A DNA stretch of 64,000 bases from CAVZCK01 sp963798805 (GCA_963798805.1 CAWCVC010000015.1:124001-188000); one strand, 5' to 3'. Counted from the first letter of the stretch, positions 46,898 to 56,274 are shown. A program made the numbers and translations. The notes: generated by a model not told the origin, from the sequence alone.

Positions 46898-47313
46898 CGT
46901 GACGTGGCGTTCGCTTCGAAATCCGCGGCGAAGCAGACGACTGCGCGCGCTGGATTGGCTTCGGCTATCTTCGCTCCCTCGCGCCGTGAGGCGATGGGCT
47001 GGACCTCGCCGCCGACGGCGCGTGGCTGCTCCAGCGAACGCGGCTCGTTCTTCGGCACATTGGCGGGTACACCGAGCATATTGCCAGGAGCGACAAGGAT
47101 AACATTCTTGCGCAAGGCAAGCCGGATCGCCGCATGGACGTCTTCCTCGGAACAGACGCGGACCGGGCGTCCGGGATCTAGGATGAGATCGATATTGCGC
47201 GGCAGCGCTCGACGCAGACCCGCCCCGGAGATCGAGCGCTTGCACTCCTTCCCCTCGCGCCGCGCCAGGACACTGTGGCGATCCACGACCCGTATGGGCA
47301 CTCCACTACGCAT
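46894..47313 (-). CDS. Hypothetical protein at the head of the V/A-ATPase operon
   Basis: 139 residues, first gene of the operon, overlapping the stalk gene by ATGA. AAGGAG stands eight bases before ATG 47313. No membrane segment. The middle (LALRKNVILVAPGNMLGVPA) could be one beta-alpha unit. I do not recognise the family; it may be an assembly or regulatory factor for the ATPase, but that is guesswork. Confidence 0.6.
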   Translation of the reverse strand: MRSGVPIRVVDRHSVLARREGKECKRSISGAGLRRALPRNIDLILDPGRPVRVCSEEDVHAAIRLALRKNVILVAPGNMLGVPANVPKNEPRSLEQPRAVGGEVQPIASRREGAKIAEANPARAVVCFAADFEANATSR

Positions 47314-47449
47314 CGTGCCGCTCCTTTGCCGGGAAATCATTTTAGGGTTGCCGTTCCCCACTGTGATTGATCCATGTCAACGATGCAGCCTGCCTGTGCT
47401 CCACAGATGCGAGTGATCCTCGAGGACTAGGCCAGAGGAGCCAATAGCC

Positions 47450-48052
47450 GTGCTGAAACACGCCCCCAACCAGACACATCTCGATCATGAAAGCACACTC
47501 GCGCAGAGCCACGAGTTGCTCGCTCTCTTAAGGTCTTCGGATGCCAATACCAGGCTGATCGCGCTCGCGGCATCGATTGTGGTCGTCATCGTCCTCAATG
47601 CTATCGCGCAGGTCAGGCTGAATACCTGGCAGGGGGATCTTTACGACCCCATCTCGAAACACGATCTCGGCGTCTTCTATCGCCAGCTCGCTGTGTTCGG
47701 AACTCTCGTCAGCGTGCTGCTCACCTTGGGCGTGGCTCAGACCTGGCTGCAGGAAACGCTCAAGGTGAGGCTCAGGGCAGCCGTTGTGCATGATCTGTTC
47801 GATAAGTGGCTTCGGCCGAAGCGCCCCTATCGCATGCCGCTGGCAGGAGAAATCAGCGCGCATCCGGACCAGGGCCTTCAGGACAACACTCGCCGGCTGA
47901 CCGAGCTTTGCGTCGATCTCGGCGTGGGGCTCATTCAGCCGAGTTTGCTGCTCGTCAGCTTCGTCGGCGTGCTGTGGGTACTTTCCGAACAGGTCGTGTT
48001 CGTCTTGAGTGGGACGTCGTTTTCGATCCCCGGCTATATCTGGAGAAGTTGA
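47450..48052 (+). pseudogene. SbmA/YddA-like ABC transporter, N-terminal fragment
   Basis: 200 codons corresponding to the first membrane part of the ABC_membrane_2 family (fused permease-ATPase, normally about 570-600 residues). Clear family motifs: TWQGDLYDPISKHDLGVFYR, WLQETLKVRLRAAVVHDLFD, HPDQGLQDNTRRLTELCVDL, and the last membrane segment to SIPGYI. The frame then stops at 48050-48052, and no ATPase domain follows before mgtA. A GTG start follows AGAGGAG. Truncated, not functional as a transporter. Confidence 0.8.
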
Positions 48053-48222
48053 TGTGCATTGAGTCACTACCGCGCAGCTTGCATCCTGCGGACGCAGCCG
48101 CTAACTGCTCTGCACGGGTGATTGCCCGTGCGATGCAGAACTCCGTATTGGGCTTGAACGACCGGCTGCTGAGCTATCGGCACCACGATGCGGGCGCGGG
48201 CATCGTCTACCTGTCCTATTAA
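48052..48222 (+). CDS. Small hypothetical frame (56 residues)
   Basis: Short frame overlapping the truncated ABC gene end (MCIESLPRSLHPADAAANCS, then ARVIARAMQNSVLGLNDRLL). It looks moderately protein-like but matches no family I know. It ends 11 bases before mgtA. May be junk at a deletion joint or a leader for mgtA. Confidence 0.25.
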   Translation: MCIESLPRSLHPADAAANCSARVIARAMQNSVLGLNDRLLSYRHHDAGAGIVYLSY

Positions 48223-48233
48223 GGATCAGCCAT

Positions 48234-50789
48234 ATGACGCGGGCGAGCGGCCACCATACGAGCACCGTCGCGGTCAGCTGGGATCGGCCGCTGCGCGATG
48301 TTTTTGCCGCCCTTAGCACCTCGGCTGACGGCTTAAGCACAAGGGAAGCAGACGCTCGGTGCATCGTTCACGGGCCGAACCTCCTTGACGAGCCGCAGCG
48401 CCGGCGCCTCGTCCTCGACATCCTCAAACGTTTCACCAACCCGCTCGTGCTGATCCTGCTGTTTGCGGCGGCCATCGCGGCGTTAACGCAAGAACATGCG
48501 AGTTTTCTGATCATCACCACGATCGTCACCCTCTCGGTGCTCATCGACCTCGTGCAGGAGCATCGCGCGCAAGCGGCGGCCGAAGCGCTGCGCCGACGAG
48601 TGGCGCTCAACGTCGAGGTCGTGCGAGACGGCTCGGCTCAGACCCTGCCAGCGGCCGATCTGGTCCCGGGCGACGTCGTCAAGCTCTCGGCCGGCGATCT
48701 GGTGCCCGCCGACTGCCGGCTGATCGAGGCTCGCGACCTGTTCGTCAACGAGGCGCTGCTGACAGGTGAGCCCTATCCCGCCGAGAAGAACGCGGGCATC
48801 ACGCCGGATCAGGCATCCGAAGCTCCAATGCCCGCTGACGGCGTCTTCATGGGCAGCTCGGTTGTGAGCGGCACGGCGCGGGCGCTTATCGTCGCGACCG
48901 GCCGGGCGACGCGGCTTGGTGCGATCGCCGGCGCGCTTCGCAAGGAACCTCCGCCGACAGCCTTTACGCTCGGCCTCCGCCGCTTCGGAGTCCTGATCGT
49001 CCGGCTCACCGTGCTGCTGGTCCTGTTCACCCTCCTCGTCAATCTGCTTTTGGGCCGCCCGCTAATCGACTCCTTTCTCTTTGCATTGGCCCTCGCGGTC
49101 GGGCTCACGCCGGAACTCCTGCCGATGATCGTGTCGGTCACTCTCGCGCGCGGCGCCGTTCGCATGTCACACGAGCAGGTGATCGTGAAGCGGCTGTCCG
49201 CCGTGCATGATTTCGGCAGCATGGACGTCTTGTGCAGCGACAAGACCGGCACGCTCACCGAGGCTCGCATCAAGTTTGTCCGCCAGGTCGACATCGAAGG
49301 CAAGGACAGCGGCGACGTTCTTGGATGGGCGTATGTCAATGCTGCCTTCGAAACCGGGCTGAAGAGCCCGCTCGATGATGCGATTCTGCAGGCGGCCCCC
49401 ATTGACCTTACGACATGGCGTAAGATCGATGAGGTCCCTTTCGACTTCGAGCGGCGACGCGTCTCGATCCTTGCCGAGCAGGATGGGCGCCGGTTCCTGG
49501 TCGTCAAGGGTGCCCCCGAAGATGTGCTCAAGCATTCTTCGACATATCAGGCAGCAGGAAACAAGAGCCCCGCCCCCCTCGATGAGCAGGCCCGAGCCAC
49601 TGCGGCCGCCACCTGCGAACAACTTGGAGATGAGGGCTTTCGCCTCCTTGGCGTGGCTTGGCGCGAGGTCGAGCCGGCCCGCGATCATGCCGGCATCGTC
49701 GACGAGAGCGAGCTGACCTTCGCCGGGATCGCGGCCTTCCTCGATCCGCCAAAGAAGGGCGTGCGCGCCGCACTGGATGCTCTGGCGAGCCTCGGCGTGT
49801 CGGTCAAGATCATCACCGGCGACAATGAGCGGGTGACGCGGCATTTGTGCGCAGCGCTCGGCCTCCCGCTTGAAGGCATCATCAATGGACCGGAGCTCGC
49901 GACGCTGACCGACGAGGCGCTTTCGGCTCGACTCGATACCACCACACTGTTCTGCCGTGTCACACCGCCGCAGAAGGCGCATATCATCCGCGCCCTGCGC
50001 CGCAAGGGGCATGTCGTTGGCTATCTCGGCGACGGCATCAATGATGCGCCCTCGCTTCAGGCGGCCGATATCGGCATTTCGGTCGAAGGCGCAGTCGACG
50101 TCGCCAAGGAAGCGGCGGCGATGATCCTTCTCAAGCGCGATCTCGATGTGCTGGCGCAAGGTGTGCGCGAGGGGCGCAGAACCTTCGCCAACATCATGAA
50201 ATACGTGATGATGGGTACGAGCTCGAACTTCGGAAACATGTTCTCGATGGCTGGAGCGGTGCTCCTGTTGCCCTTCCTGCCGATGCTGCCGGTCCAGATC
50301 CTGCTCAACAACCTGCTCTACGATACCTCCGAAATTGCCATCCCGCTTGACAGCGTCGATGCGGCGATGATCGCGCAGCCGCGCCACTGGGACATGAATT
50401 TCGTGCGCGACTTCATGCTCGTCCTGGGCCCGGTCAGCTCGCTGTTCGATTTCCTGACCTTCGGGCTGTTGTTGTGGGGCTTCCACGCGAGCGAAGCGCT
50501 GTTCCAGACCGGCTGGTTCGTGGAGTCTCTGGCGACGCAGGTGCTGGTCATCTTTGTGATCCGCACACGGAAACGCCCGTGGTTGAGCCAGCCGCATCCG
50601 GCTCTTGTTGCAAGCTCGCTCGGGATGGTTGCGCTGGCGCTTGTCTTACCTTTCACACCAATCGGTGCCTGGTTCGACTTCGTGCCGCTCTCAGCGAAGC
50701 TGCTGCTCGCTCTTACCGCGATAACCGCGATTTATCTTGTTGCGGCCGAGCAGGTGAAGCAGTGGTTCTTTGGCTGGCACCGCGAATAG
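48234..50789 (+). CDS. mgtA: Mg2+-importing P-type ATPase (MgtA/MgtB family)
   Basis: 851-residue P3B-type ATPase that imports Mg2+ across the inner membrane. The TGE dephosphorylation loop is in LLTGEPYP, the phosphorylated Asp336 in CSDKTGT, the hinge in GDGINDAPSLQ. The membrane region has the MgtA hallmark VGLTPELLPMIVSVTLARGA and, late, SSNFGNMFSMA and LLYDTSEIAIPLD. AAGGA lies seven bases upstream of the ATG. Members are often Mg2+-repressed. Somewhat shorter than the E. coli protein (898), mainly at the N-terminus. Intact. Confidence 0.95.
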   Translation: MTRASGHHTSTVAVSWDRPLRDVFAALSTSADGLSTREADARCIVHGPNLLDEPQRRRLVLDILKRFTNPLVLILLFAAAIAALTQEHASFLIITTIVTLSVLIDLVQEHRAQAAAEALRRRVALNVEVVRDGSAQTLPAADLVPGDVVKLSAGDLVPADCRLIEARDLFVNEALLTGEPYPAEKNAGITPDQASEAPMPADGVFMGSSVVSGTARALIVATGRATRLGAIAGALRKEPPPTAFTLGLRRFGVLIVRLTVLLVLFTLLVNLLLGRPLIDSFLFALALAVGLTPELLPMIVSVTLARGAVRMSHEQVIVKRLSAVHDFGSMDVLCSDKTGTLTEARIKFVRQVDIEGKDSGDVLGWAYVNAAFETGLKSPLDDAILQAAPIDLTTWRKIDEVPFDFERRRVSILAEQDGRRFLVVKGAPEDVLKHSSTYQAAGNKSPAPLDEQARATAAATCEQLGDEGFRLLGVAWREVEPARDHAGIVDESELTFAGIAAFLDPPKKGVRAALDALASLGVSVKIITGDNERVTRHLCAALGLPLEGIINGPELATLTDEALSARLDTTTLFCRVTPPQKAHIIRALRRKGHVVGYLGDGINDAPSLQAADIGISVEGAVDVAKEAAAMILLKRDLDVLAQGVREGRRTFANIMKYVMMGTSSNFGNMFSMAGAVLLLPFLPMLPVQILLNNLLYDTSEIAIPLDSVDAAMIAQPRHWDMNFVRDFMLVLGPVSSLFDFLTFGLLLWGFHASEALFQTGWFVESLATQVLVIFVIRTRKRPWLSQPHPALVASSLGMVALALVLPFTPIGAWFDFVPLSAKLLLALTAITAIYLVAAEQVKQWFFGWHRE

Positions 50790-50848
50790 GTCGTTGGACC
50801 GGACACAGCCAGGCTTGCCGATGAAGAAGGGCCGTGGCGCCACAGACT

Positions 50849-50880
50849 GTGAGCGCTTGTCGCTCACGGTAAATGTTCGC
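50849..50880. repeat. Hairpin repeat, copy 3
   Basis: Same GTGAGCG/CGCTCAC hairpin and AAA(C/T)GTTCGC tail as at 16097 and 16171, over 34 kb away. Here it directly precedes the IS630 fragment, only three bases from its first codon. Confidence 0.8.
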
Positions 50881-50882
50881 GA

Positions 50883-51293
50883 ATGACGCACGATTACAAG
50901 CGCAACGGGACCACCACTCTTTTTGCCGCCCTGAACATTCTCGACGGCACGGTCATCGGCCGCAACATGCAGCGCCACCGTCACCAGGAATTCATCCGTT
51001 CCTGAACGAATTGGAACGCGACATCCCAGCCGGCAAGGTCGTCCATGTGATTCCGCGCCTGCGCGCCGGGGGGACAGGCTCTGGACAATTGTGCCGCCCA
51101 TAAGCACGAGAAGGTCCGTGCCTGGCTCGACCGCCATCCGCGCTGGACGCTCCAATTCACCCCCACATCCTGCTCATGGCTCAACGCGGTCGAGGGCTCC
51201 GTTGCGAAGCTGACCCGACAATGATTGAAGAGCGGCGTCTTCCACTTACTCATCGATCTGCAAGCAGCAATCAACCACTTCTGTGATCGGTGA
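50883..51293 (+). pseudogene. IS630-family transposase, C-terminal fragment, degraded
   Basis: Starts MTHDYKRNGTTTLFAALNIL, then HRHQEFIRFLNELERDIPAG in shifting frames, then AAHKHEKVRAWLDRHPRWTL with SWLNAVEGSVAKL, a stop, and a trace of the tail. This is the DDE_3 endonuclease of IS630 elements, from the first conserved Asp segment to the Glu region. At least two frameshifts and one internal stop. Remnant. Confidence 0.8.
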
Positions 51294-51717
51294 CGCCGTC
51301 ACATGATGCGGTCTAAAGAGTCGACCGTTAAGAAGCCGGATTTTGGCGCGGCGCAGAGTTGAGCGCGGCAAGGATGGCTTGGAGGATCTGGCGCAATAGA
51401 CATCTCAACCAACGGAGGATGCGTCGTAAGACGTCCAGTCCAGCCGGATAATGTCTGGAACTGGCCCCGAAGGTGCCCGAAACAGATCGCCTGCTTCCGA
51501 AATATTCCTTCCCTGTCAAGCCGAGTTAGGTCGGGCAAACGGAAATTCGGGGGCCTAACGGGGCGGCAGCCTTGCGTACAAACCGGGCGTTTGCCATTTC
51601 CGTTCTCTTGGCGGACCGAGAGCAGGGTGCTCGGCGCCCCTGACCACACCAAGCCGATTTTCGACGGCGCCGGAACGGTCCGAGCGTACCCGAGATCCGG
51701 CACGCCGTCACGTGCGG
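51294..51717. other. Intergenic stretch, nothing recognised
   Basis: About 420 bases between the IS630 remnant and the cytochrome gene. One open frame on the - strand does not look protein-like. No repeat or RNA gene noticed. Confidence 0.4.
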
Positions 51718-52278
51718 TTACTGACTTGATTGGCCCGGTGGCAATGCCTGGCCCGGCTGCATGGAGGTCTGCGGCGGCATAGGGGCGCCGGGAGGCTGCT
51801 GCGATTCAGGCGGCAGATGAGGCCGGCCCTGCGGCGGATTAAGCTTGATCTCGTTCCGCACCTGGCTGATATCCTGCGCCTTCACCGGACCGAAATTATT
51901 GCCCCAGCTCGTGCGGATATAAGTGGCGACGGCGGCAATCTGCTTGTCGCTTAGCGTATCAGCGAATGACGGCATGATACCGCGCCCGACGAGGATCTGG
52001 CCGACCACGTAATCGCTCATGCCGACGAAGCGGTTTTCCCGGAAGCGCGGGCCGACACCGCCGAAGCCGTATTCGCCATGGCAAGCGAAACAGCGCGCCG
52101 CCATGAAGACGTGGCGGCCATAGTCTTTCTGCTGATTATCCAATGCGCTCTGTTCCAGTTTGGGAGCCGCGCTCTCCTCCAACTTGGGCGTTGCGTCCTG
52201 CGCGACCGCCGCGCCGGTCAGGCCGGCGGCGCAGACAGCCGCGACGCAAATCGACGTAAGATGCAGTTGACCATTCAT
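51718..52278 (-). CDS. Periplasmic mono-haem cytochrome c
   Basis: 186 residues. A signal peptide (ICVAAVCAAGLTGAAVAQ) ends near residue 26. The haem site is CFACH (Cys63, Cys66, His67) and the sixth ligand is probably the Met in GIMPSFAD. A Pro/Gln-rich tail (PPGAPMPPQTSMQPGQALPP) follows the haem domain. Start at 52278 is preferred over 52305 for the signal peptide. It is divergent from xoxF, so it is likely a carrier for the same respiratory module, though this is inferred from position. Confidence 0.88.
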   Translation of the reverse strand: MNGQLHLTSICVAAVCAAGLTGAAVAQDATPKLEESAAPKLEQSALDNQQKDYGRHVFMAARCFACHGEYGFGGVGPRFRENRFVGMSDYVVGQILVGRGIMPSFADTLSDKQIAAVATYIRTSWGNNFGPVKAQDISQVRNEIKLNPPQGRPHLPPESQQPPGAPMPPQTSMQPGQALPPGQSSQ

Positions 52279-52587
52279 ATCATTCTCCTGCCGAGTCGCG
52301 GTCACTGAAGTGGTCGATGATACAAGCCGGGTCGGTCAAAGCTCGGCTTGCGGACATGATGCTGCGGCCGCATGGGCTGCAATGCGGCGGCAATCCATGT
52401 CAGGCCAACGCCGCTTCTTCAACGCCGGTTCCAATAATTGCACTCCGACGCGCGTTCCAGCGGCGCATGGGAATTTTCGCAAGTGTACGGATCAGAAACC
52501 CAGCCCAAAATCGGGATCGGACAGGGAACCAATGACATTCAGAGTTCGTTGCAAAACCGCCTTCTCTACAGTCAAGAGGTCTCATCC
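52279..52587. promoter_or_regulatory. Divergent promoter region, cytochrome c / xoxF
   Basis: 309 bases between two genes transcribed apart. It must hold both promoters. I found no clean operator palindrome. Expression of xoxF clusters is usually linked to lanthanides and to the Xox/Mxb systems, but no such site can be identified here by eye. Confidence 0.4.
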
Positions 52588-54675
52588 ATGTGCCGCTCCG
52601 AGACTCACAGTCGCTTGATGTTGCTTGCGACCGCTCTCGCCTCCTCGATCGCATTCATCGATCCCTCGCTCGCCCAGCAAGCCAACCAGCAAGATCAGCA
52701 GACACAGCAAAATCGGGCGAACGCGCCAAATCAACAGAATCAGCAGGCACAGCAGAACCCGGAGAACGGCCCTAATCAGCAAAATCAGAAGGGGCAAAAC
52801 GCAGCAAACGGGCCGAGCGCGGACCTCATATCCCTGAGCCAGAACCACGACAACTGGCCCATGGCGACGAAGGATTATGCCAATACCCGCTTCAGCGGCC
52901 TCGATCAGATCAATGCCGGCAATGTCGGCGATCTGCAGGTGGCCTGGAGCTTTTCGGTCGGCGCCGACCGCGGCCAGGAGGCGGCTCCGCTGATCATCAA
53001 TGGGACGATGTATGTCGTCGGCCCTTATATCGGAACGCATCCGAACCAGGTTTTCGCGCTCGATGCCGCTACCGGCGATCTGAAATGGTCCTACACGCCG
53101 AAACCGAATCTCTCGGCTATCGGCGTCGCCTGCTGCGACGTGGTCAGCCGCGGGCTCGCTTATGACAACGGCAAGATCTTTCTCGCCACGCTCGATAACT
53201 ACATGGTGGGGATTGACGCCAAGACCGGAAAAGAACTCTGGCACACCAAACTCGGCGACATCAACACCGGCGAGACCATCACTACCGCTCCGATGGTGGT
53301 CAAGGGTAAGGTCCTGATCGGCAATAGCGGCGGCGAGCTCGGCGTGCGTGGGTGGCTGACGGCGGTCGAGGAGAATACCGGCAAGATCACCTGGCGGGCC
53401 TATGGCACCGGCCCGGACAAGGACGTGCTGATCGGCTCCGATTTCAAGCCCTATTACGACTGGATGAAGGGCAAGGACCTCGGCGTGGAAAGCTGGCCGC
53501 CCGATGCCTGGAAGATCGGCGGCGGCACGTTCTGGGGCTGGCTGCAATATGACCCGGACTTGAACGCAATCTATTATGGGACCGCCAATCCCGGCCCATG
53601 GAATTCCAATCAGCGGCCTGGCGACAATCTTTGGACCTCGACCGAGTTCGCTCGCGATCCCGATACCGGCATGGCCAAATGGGCCTACCAGTTCGATCCG
53701 CACGATCTCTGGGACTATGATGAAATCAACGAGGCCATCCTGCTCGACCTGCCGGTGAACGGTCAGAACCAGAAGGTGATGGTCAAGATCGCCCGCAACG
53801 GCTTCATGTATGTGATCGACCGGACCAACGGTAAAGTCCTGTCGGCCAAGCCATTCGACACCGTCAACTCGATCCTGCGTGTCGATCTTAAGACCGGCCG
53901 CCCGATCATGAATGACAAGCTGACGCCGCTCGTCGGCAAGACCATCGTCGGCGTCTGTCCGGCCGCGCCCGGCGGCAAGGACTGGCAGCCGTCGGCTTAT
54001 TCGCCGCGCACCAAGTTGATCTACGTGCCGCACCAGCATCTCTGCATGAATTGGAAATCATCCGACGTCGGCTATATTGCCGGCACGCCTTTCGTCGGCG
54101 CGACCGTCGATATGTACGCAACTCCCGGCGACGATTATCGCGGCGAGTTCATGGCCTGGGATCCTGAGAAGCAGCAGAAGGTCTGGGCCATTCACGAGAA
54201 GCTGCCGGTCTGGAGCGGCACGGTCGTCACCGCTGGCGATATCGCCTTCTACGGCACCATGGACCGCTGGTTCAAAGCCGTCGACGCGAAGAGCGGGAAG
54301 GTGCTCTGGCAATTCAAGACGCCGTCGGGGATCATCGGTCAGCCGGTCACTTACGCTGTGAACGGCGTGCAATATGTGGCGATCCTGTGCGGCGTCGGCG
54401 GCTGGCCGGGCGTGGTGGCGAACGCCGAGGTCGATCCGCGTGTGCGCAACGCCGCGCTCGGATTTGCCGGCGCCACTCAGGATCTGCGCGCCTACACCAC
54501 CGGAGGCAGCACCTTGCTGGTCTTCGCGCTGCCGCCGAAGCAGCGGCAGGCGGCCAATAATGCGCCTGCGGAGACGACCGGCTCCAATCCGCCGGCTGCC
54601 AACAATCCGCCCGCCAACACTGGCGGAACCAATCCGCAGCCGGAAGTCCCGGGAGGCAGCAATGCGGGCAAGTAA
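52588..54675 (+). CDS. xoxF: PQQ-dependent methanol/alcohol dehydrogenase, XoxF (lanthanide) type
   Basis: Periplasmic quinoprotein (695 residues) that oxidises methanol or another alcohol and passes electrons to cytochrome c. A signal peptide ends near residue 30. The eight-bladed PQQ propeller follows. The adjacent disulfide is Cys182-Cys183. The active-site residues are Glu250 (SGGELGVRG), Asn334 (GTANPGPWN) and Asp376 in DLWDYD. Asp378, two residues after the catalytic Asp, is the extra metal ligand that marks lanthanide-dependent enzymes (Ala in calcium-type MxaF). Spacing Asn334-Asp376 equals MxaF. Unusual: a Gln/Asn-rich low-complexity linker (about residues 31-75) and a Pro/Asn-rich tail of about 40 residues. 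Followed by xoxJ with a 14-base overlap. Confidence 0.93.
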   Translation: MCRSETHSRLMLLATALASSIAFIDPSLAQQANQQDQQTQQNRANAPNQQNQQAQQNPENGPNQQNQKGQNAANGPSADLISLSQNHDNWPMATKDYANTRFSGLDQINAGNVGDLQVAWSFSVGADRGQEAAPLIINGTMYVVGPYIGTHPNQVFALDAATGDLKWSYTPKPNLSAIGVACCDVVSRGLAYDNGKIFLATLDNYMVGIDAKTGKELWHTKLGDINTGETITTAPMVVKGKVLIGNSGGELGVRGWLTAVEENTGKITWRAYGTGPDKDVLIGSDFKPYYDWMKGKDLGVESWPPDAWKIGGGTFWGWLQYDPDLNAIYYGTANPGPWNSNQRPGDNLWTSTEFARDPDTGMAKWAYQFDPHDLWDYDEINEAILLDLPVNGQNQKVMVKIARNGFMYVIDRTNGKVLSAKPFDTVNSILRVDLKTGRPIMNDKLTPLVGKTIVGVCPAAPGGKDWQPSAYSPRTKLIYVPHQHLCMNWKSSDVGYIAGTPFVGATVDMYATPGDDYRGEFMAWDPEKQQKVWAIHEKLPVWSGTVVTAGDIAFYGTMDRWFKAVDAKSGKVLWQFKTPSGIIGQPVTYAVNGVQYVAILCGVGGWPGVVANAEVDPRVRNAALGFAGATQDLRAYTTGGSTLLVFALPPKQRQAANNAPAETTGSNPPAANNPPANTGGTNPQPEVPGGSNAGK

Positions 54676-55551
54676 CCGGGCTGTACTGGCCGTTCCGCTC
54701 GCCCTCGCAGTCGGGCTCGTCGGTATGCGGGCAGTTGCGGCGCAACAGCCGGGAGACGCCGCTCAAGGTGAGGCTAAGACCTTCCGCGTCTGCGCCGATC
54801 CCAACAACCTGCCCTTCTCCAACAAGGCCCAGCAGGGTTTCGAGAACAAGCTGGCGGATCTGATCGCCGGCGAATTGGGCGAGAAGGTCACCTATGCCTG
54901 GCACGCGCAGCGGCGCGGCTTCATCCGGCAGACGCTCAAAGCGAAGCTCTGCGACGTCATCATGGGGATGCCGACGCAGATCGACATGCTGGCAACGACC
55001 AAGCCCTATTATCGTTCGGTCTATGTCTTCGTTTCGCGGGCGGACCGGCATCTCGATATCCGCTCGATCAAGGACCCGCGGCTGCGGACGCTGAAGATCG
55101 GCGTCCAGGTGATCGGCGATGACGGCTTCAACACGCCGCCCTCGCACGCCCTGTCGGAGCAGGGAATGGATCACAACCTCGTCGGCTACACGGTCTATGG
55201 CGATTACCGGCAGCCCAATCCGCCGGCGACGATCGTGACGGCGGTCGAGAAGGGCGATGTCGATATCGCCGCTGTCTGGGGGCCGCTCGCTGGCTATTTC
55301 GCCGAGCGATCGCCGACGCCGCTGACCATAACCCGATCACCGATACCGAGACCTTTAAGCCGCTGCTATTCCAGTTCGATATCGCCATGGGCGTCCGCAA
55401 AGGCGACCGTGCGCTGAAAGCCAAGCTTGACGACATCATCATTCAGAAGCGGTCGCAGATCGCCGCTCTTTTGCAAAGCTACGGAATTCCAACGGTGCCG
55501 ATGACCGTCGAAGCGACGCAGAACGCACGCCCGGCCAATTCGGAAAAATAG
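54662..55551 (+). pseudogene. xoxJ: XoxJ-type periplasmic binding protein, frameshifted
   Basis: Solute-binding-like protein (about 295 residues) of the XoxJ/MxaJ family, required for XoxF activity or maturation. Signal peptide at residues 1-27; mature start FRVCADPNNLPFSNKAQQGF and the segment KAKLCDVIMGMPTQIDMLAT. The first frame runs to AERSPTPLTIT and the rest (PITDTETFKPLLFQFDIAMG to ARPANSEK) is in the next frame. One C is probably lost from a CCCC run near 55335. Since everything else is conserved, a sequencing error is as likely as a real mutation. Confidence 0.85.
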
Positions 55552-55560
55552 GAGGAATGC

Positions 55561-56274
55561 ATGTCAGAATACGTCCGGCTGGCACTTGCTACAGCTCTCA
55601 TCCTCGGGTCGGGTCCGCTTCTTGCCGCAAGCGCCATGGCGCAAAACAATAGCCCGCCGCCTGAGACCGTTCAGCCGGGCACGACTGCCGATAAGACCTT
55701 GGGCGAGAACCCAAACGCGGCGAACGTGACCAACGAGGTTACGGGCACCGCGGGGAACTTGCTGTCCGTGCCTCTCGTTCGCATCACGCCCGGCGGCGTA
55801 CCCATTCCGAAGGTCGAGAGTCCCGTCGCCAATGATTTCAGCGCCGCCGAACGCGGCATGAACTATTTCGTCAATTTCAATTGCGTCGGGTGCCACGCGG
55901 CAAATGGCGGCGGCGGCATGGGCATCTCACTCAGCAATTCCGCTTTCAAATTCGGGGCCGACCCTGGGCAGATCTACAACGTCATCGCCCATGGCGCGCC
56001 GCTCGGCATGCCGGCATGGGGCACGGTGCTCCCCAACAGCGCAATCTGGGACATCGTTGCCTACATCCAGAGCATCAGCAAATCCCCCAGCGGTCCATGG
56101 GGAACCACGGTGAACGCCGCCGAGCATGTGCCCGCCATCGAGCAGGTGCCCGCCGAATTCCAGCACACTTCGACGCCTTGGCAGCACACCCAGCCGTTTT
56201 CGAACGGTCAGAAGCCGACCAACCACAATCCGACCAGCACGGGAGTGGGTGCGCAGCCACCGAAAGCGCAGTGA
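55561..56274 (+). CDS. xoxG: XoxG-type cytochrome c
   Basis: 237-residue periplasmic cytochrome c, the expected electron acceptor of XoxF. Signal peptide to about residue 28, haem site CVGCH (Cys103, Cys106, His107), Met ligand in GAPLGMPAWG. GGAGGAAT lies just before the ATG, nine bases after the xoxJ stop. Pro/Asn-rich tail. Order xoxF-xoxJ-xoxG is the common one. Confidence 0.88.
   Translation: MSEYVRLALATALILGSGPLLAASAMAQNNSPPPETVQPGTTADKTLGENPNAANVTNEVTGTAGNLLSVPLVRITPGGVPIPKVESPVANDFSAAERGMNYFVNFNCVGCHAANGGGGMGISLSNSAFKFGADPGQIYNVIAHGAPLGMPAWGTVLPNSAIWDIVAYIQSISKSPSGPWGTTVNAAEHVPAIEQVPAEFQHTSTPWQHTQPFSNGQKPTNHNPTSTGVGAQPPKAQ

Noticed and set aside
49167..50597. 476-codon open frame opposite mgtA
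   Set aside because: Antisense to an intact P-type ATPase with all catalytic motifs; no protein-like features.
51299..51703. 134-codon - strand frame before the cytochrome gene
   Set aside because: Composition not protein-like (many Pro, Arg and Cys without pattern) and no motif.
52582..54039. 485-codon open frame opposite xoxF
   Set aside because: Antisense to the PQQ dehydrogenase; the apparent hydrophobic tail (LLILLIRAVLRVLL) only reflects the reverse complement of the Gln/Asn-rich linker.
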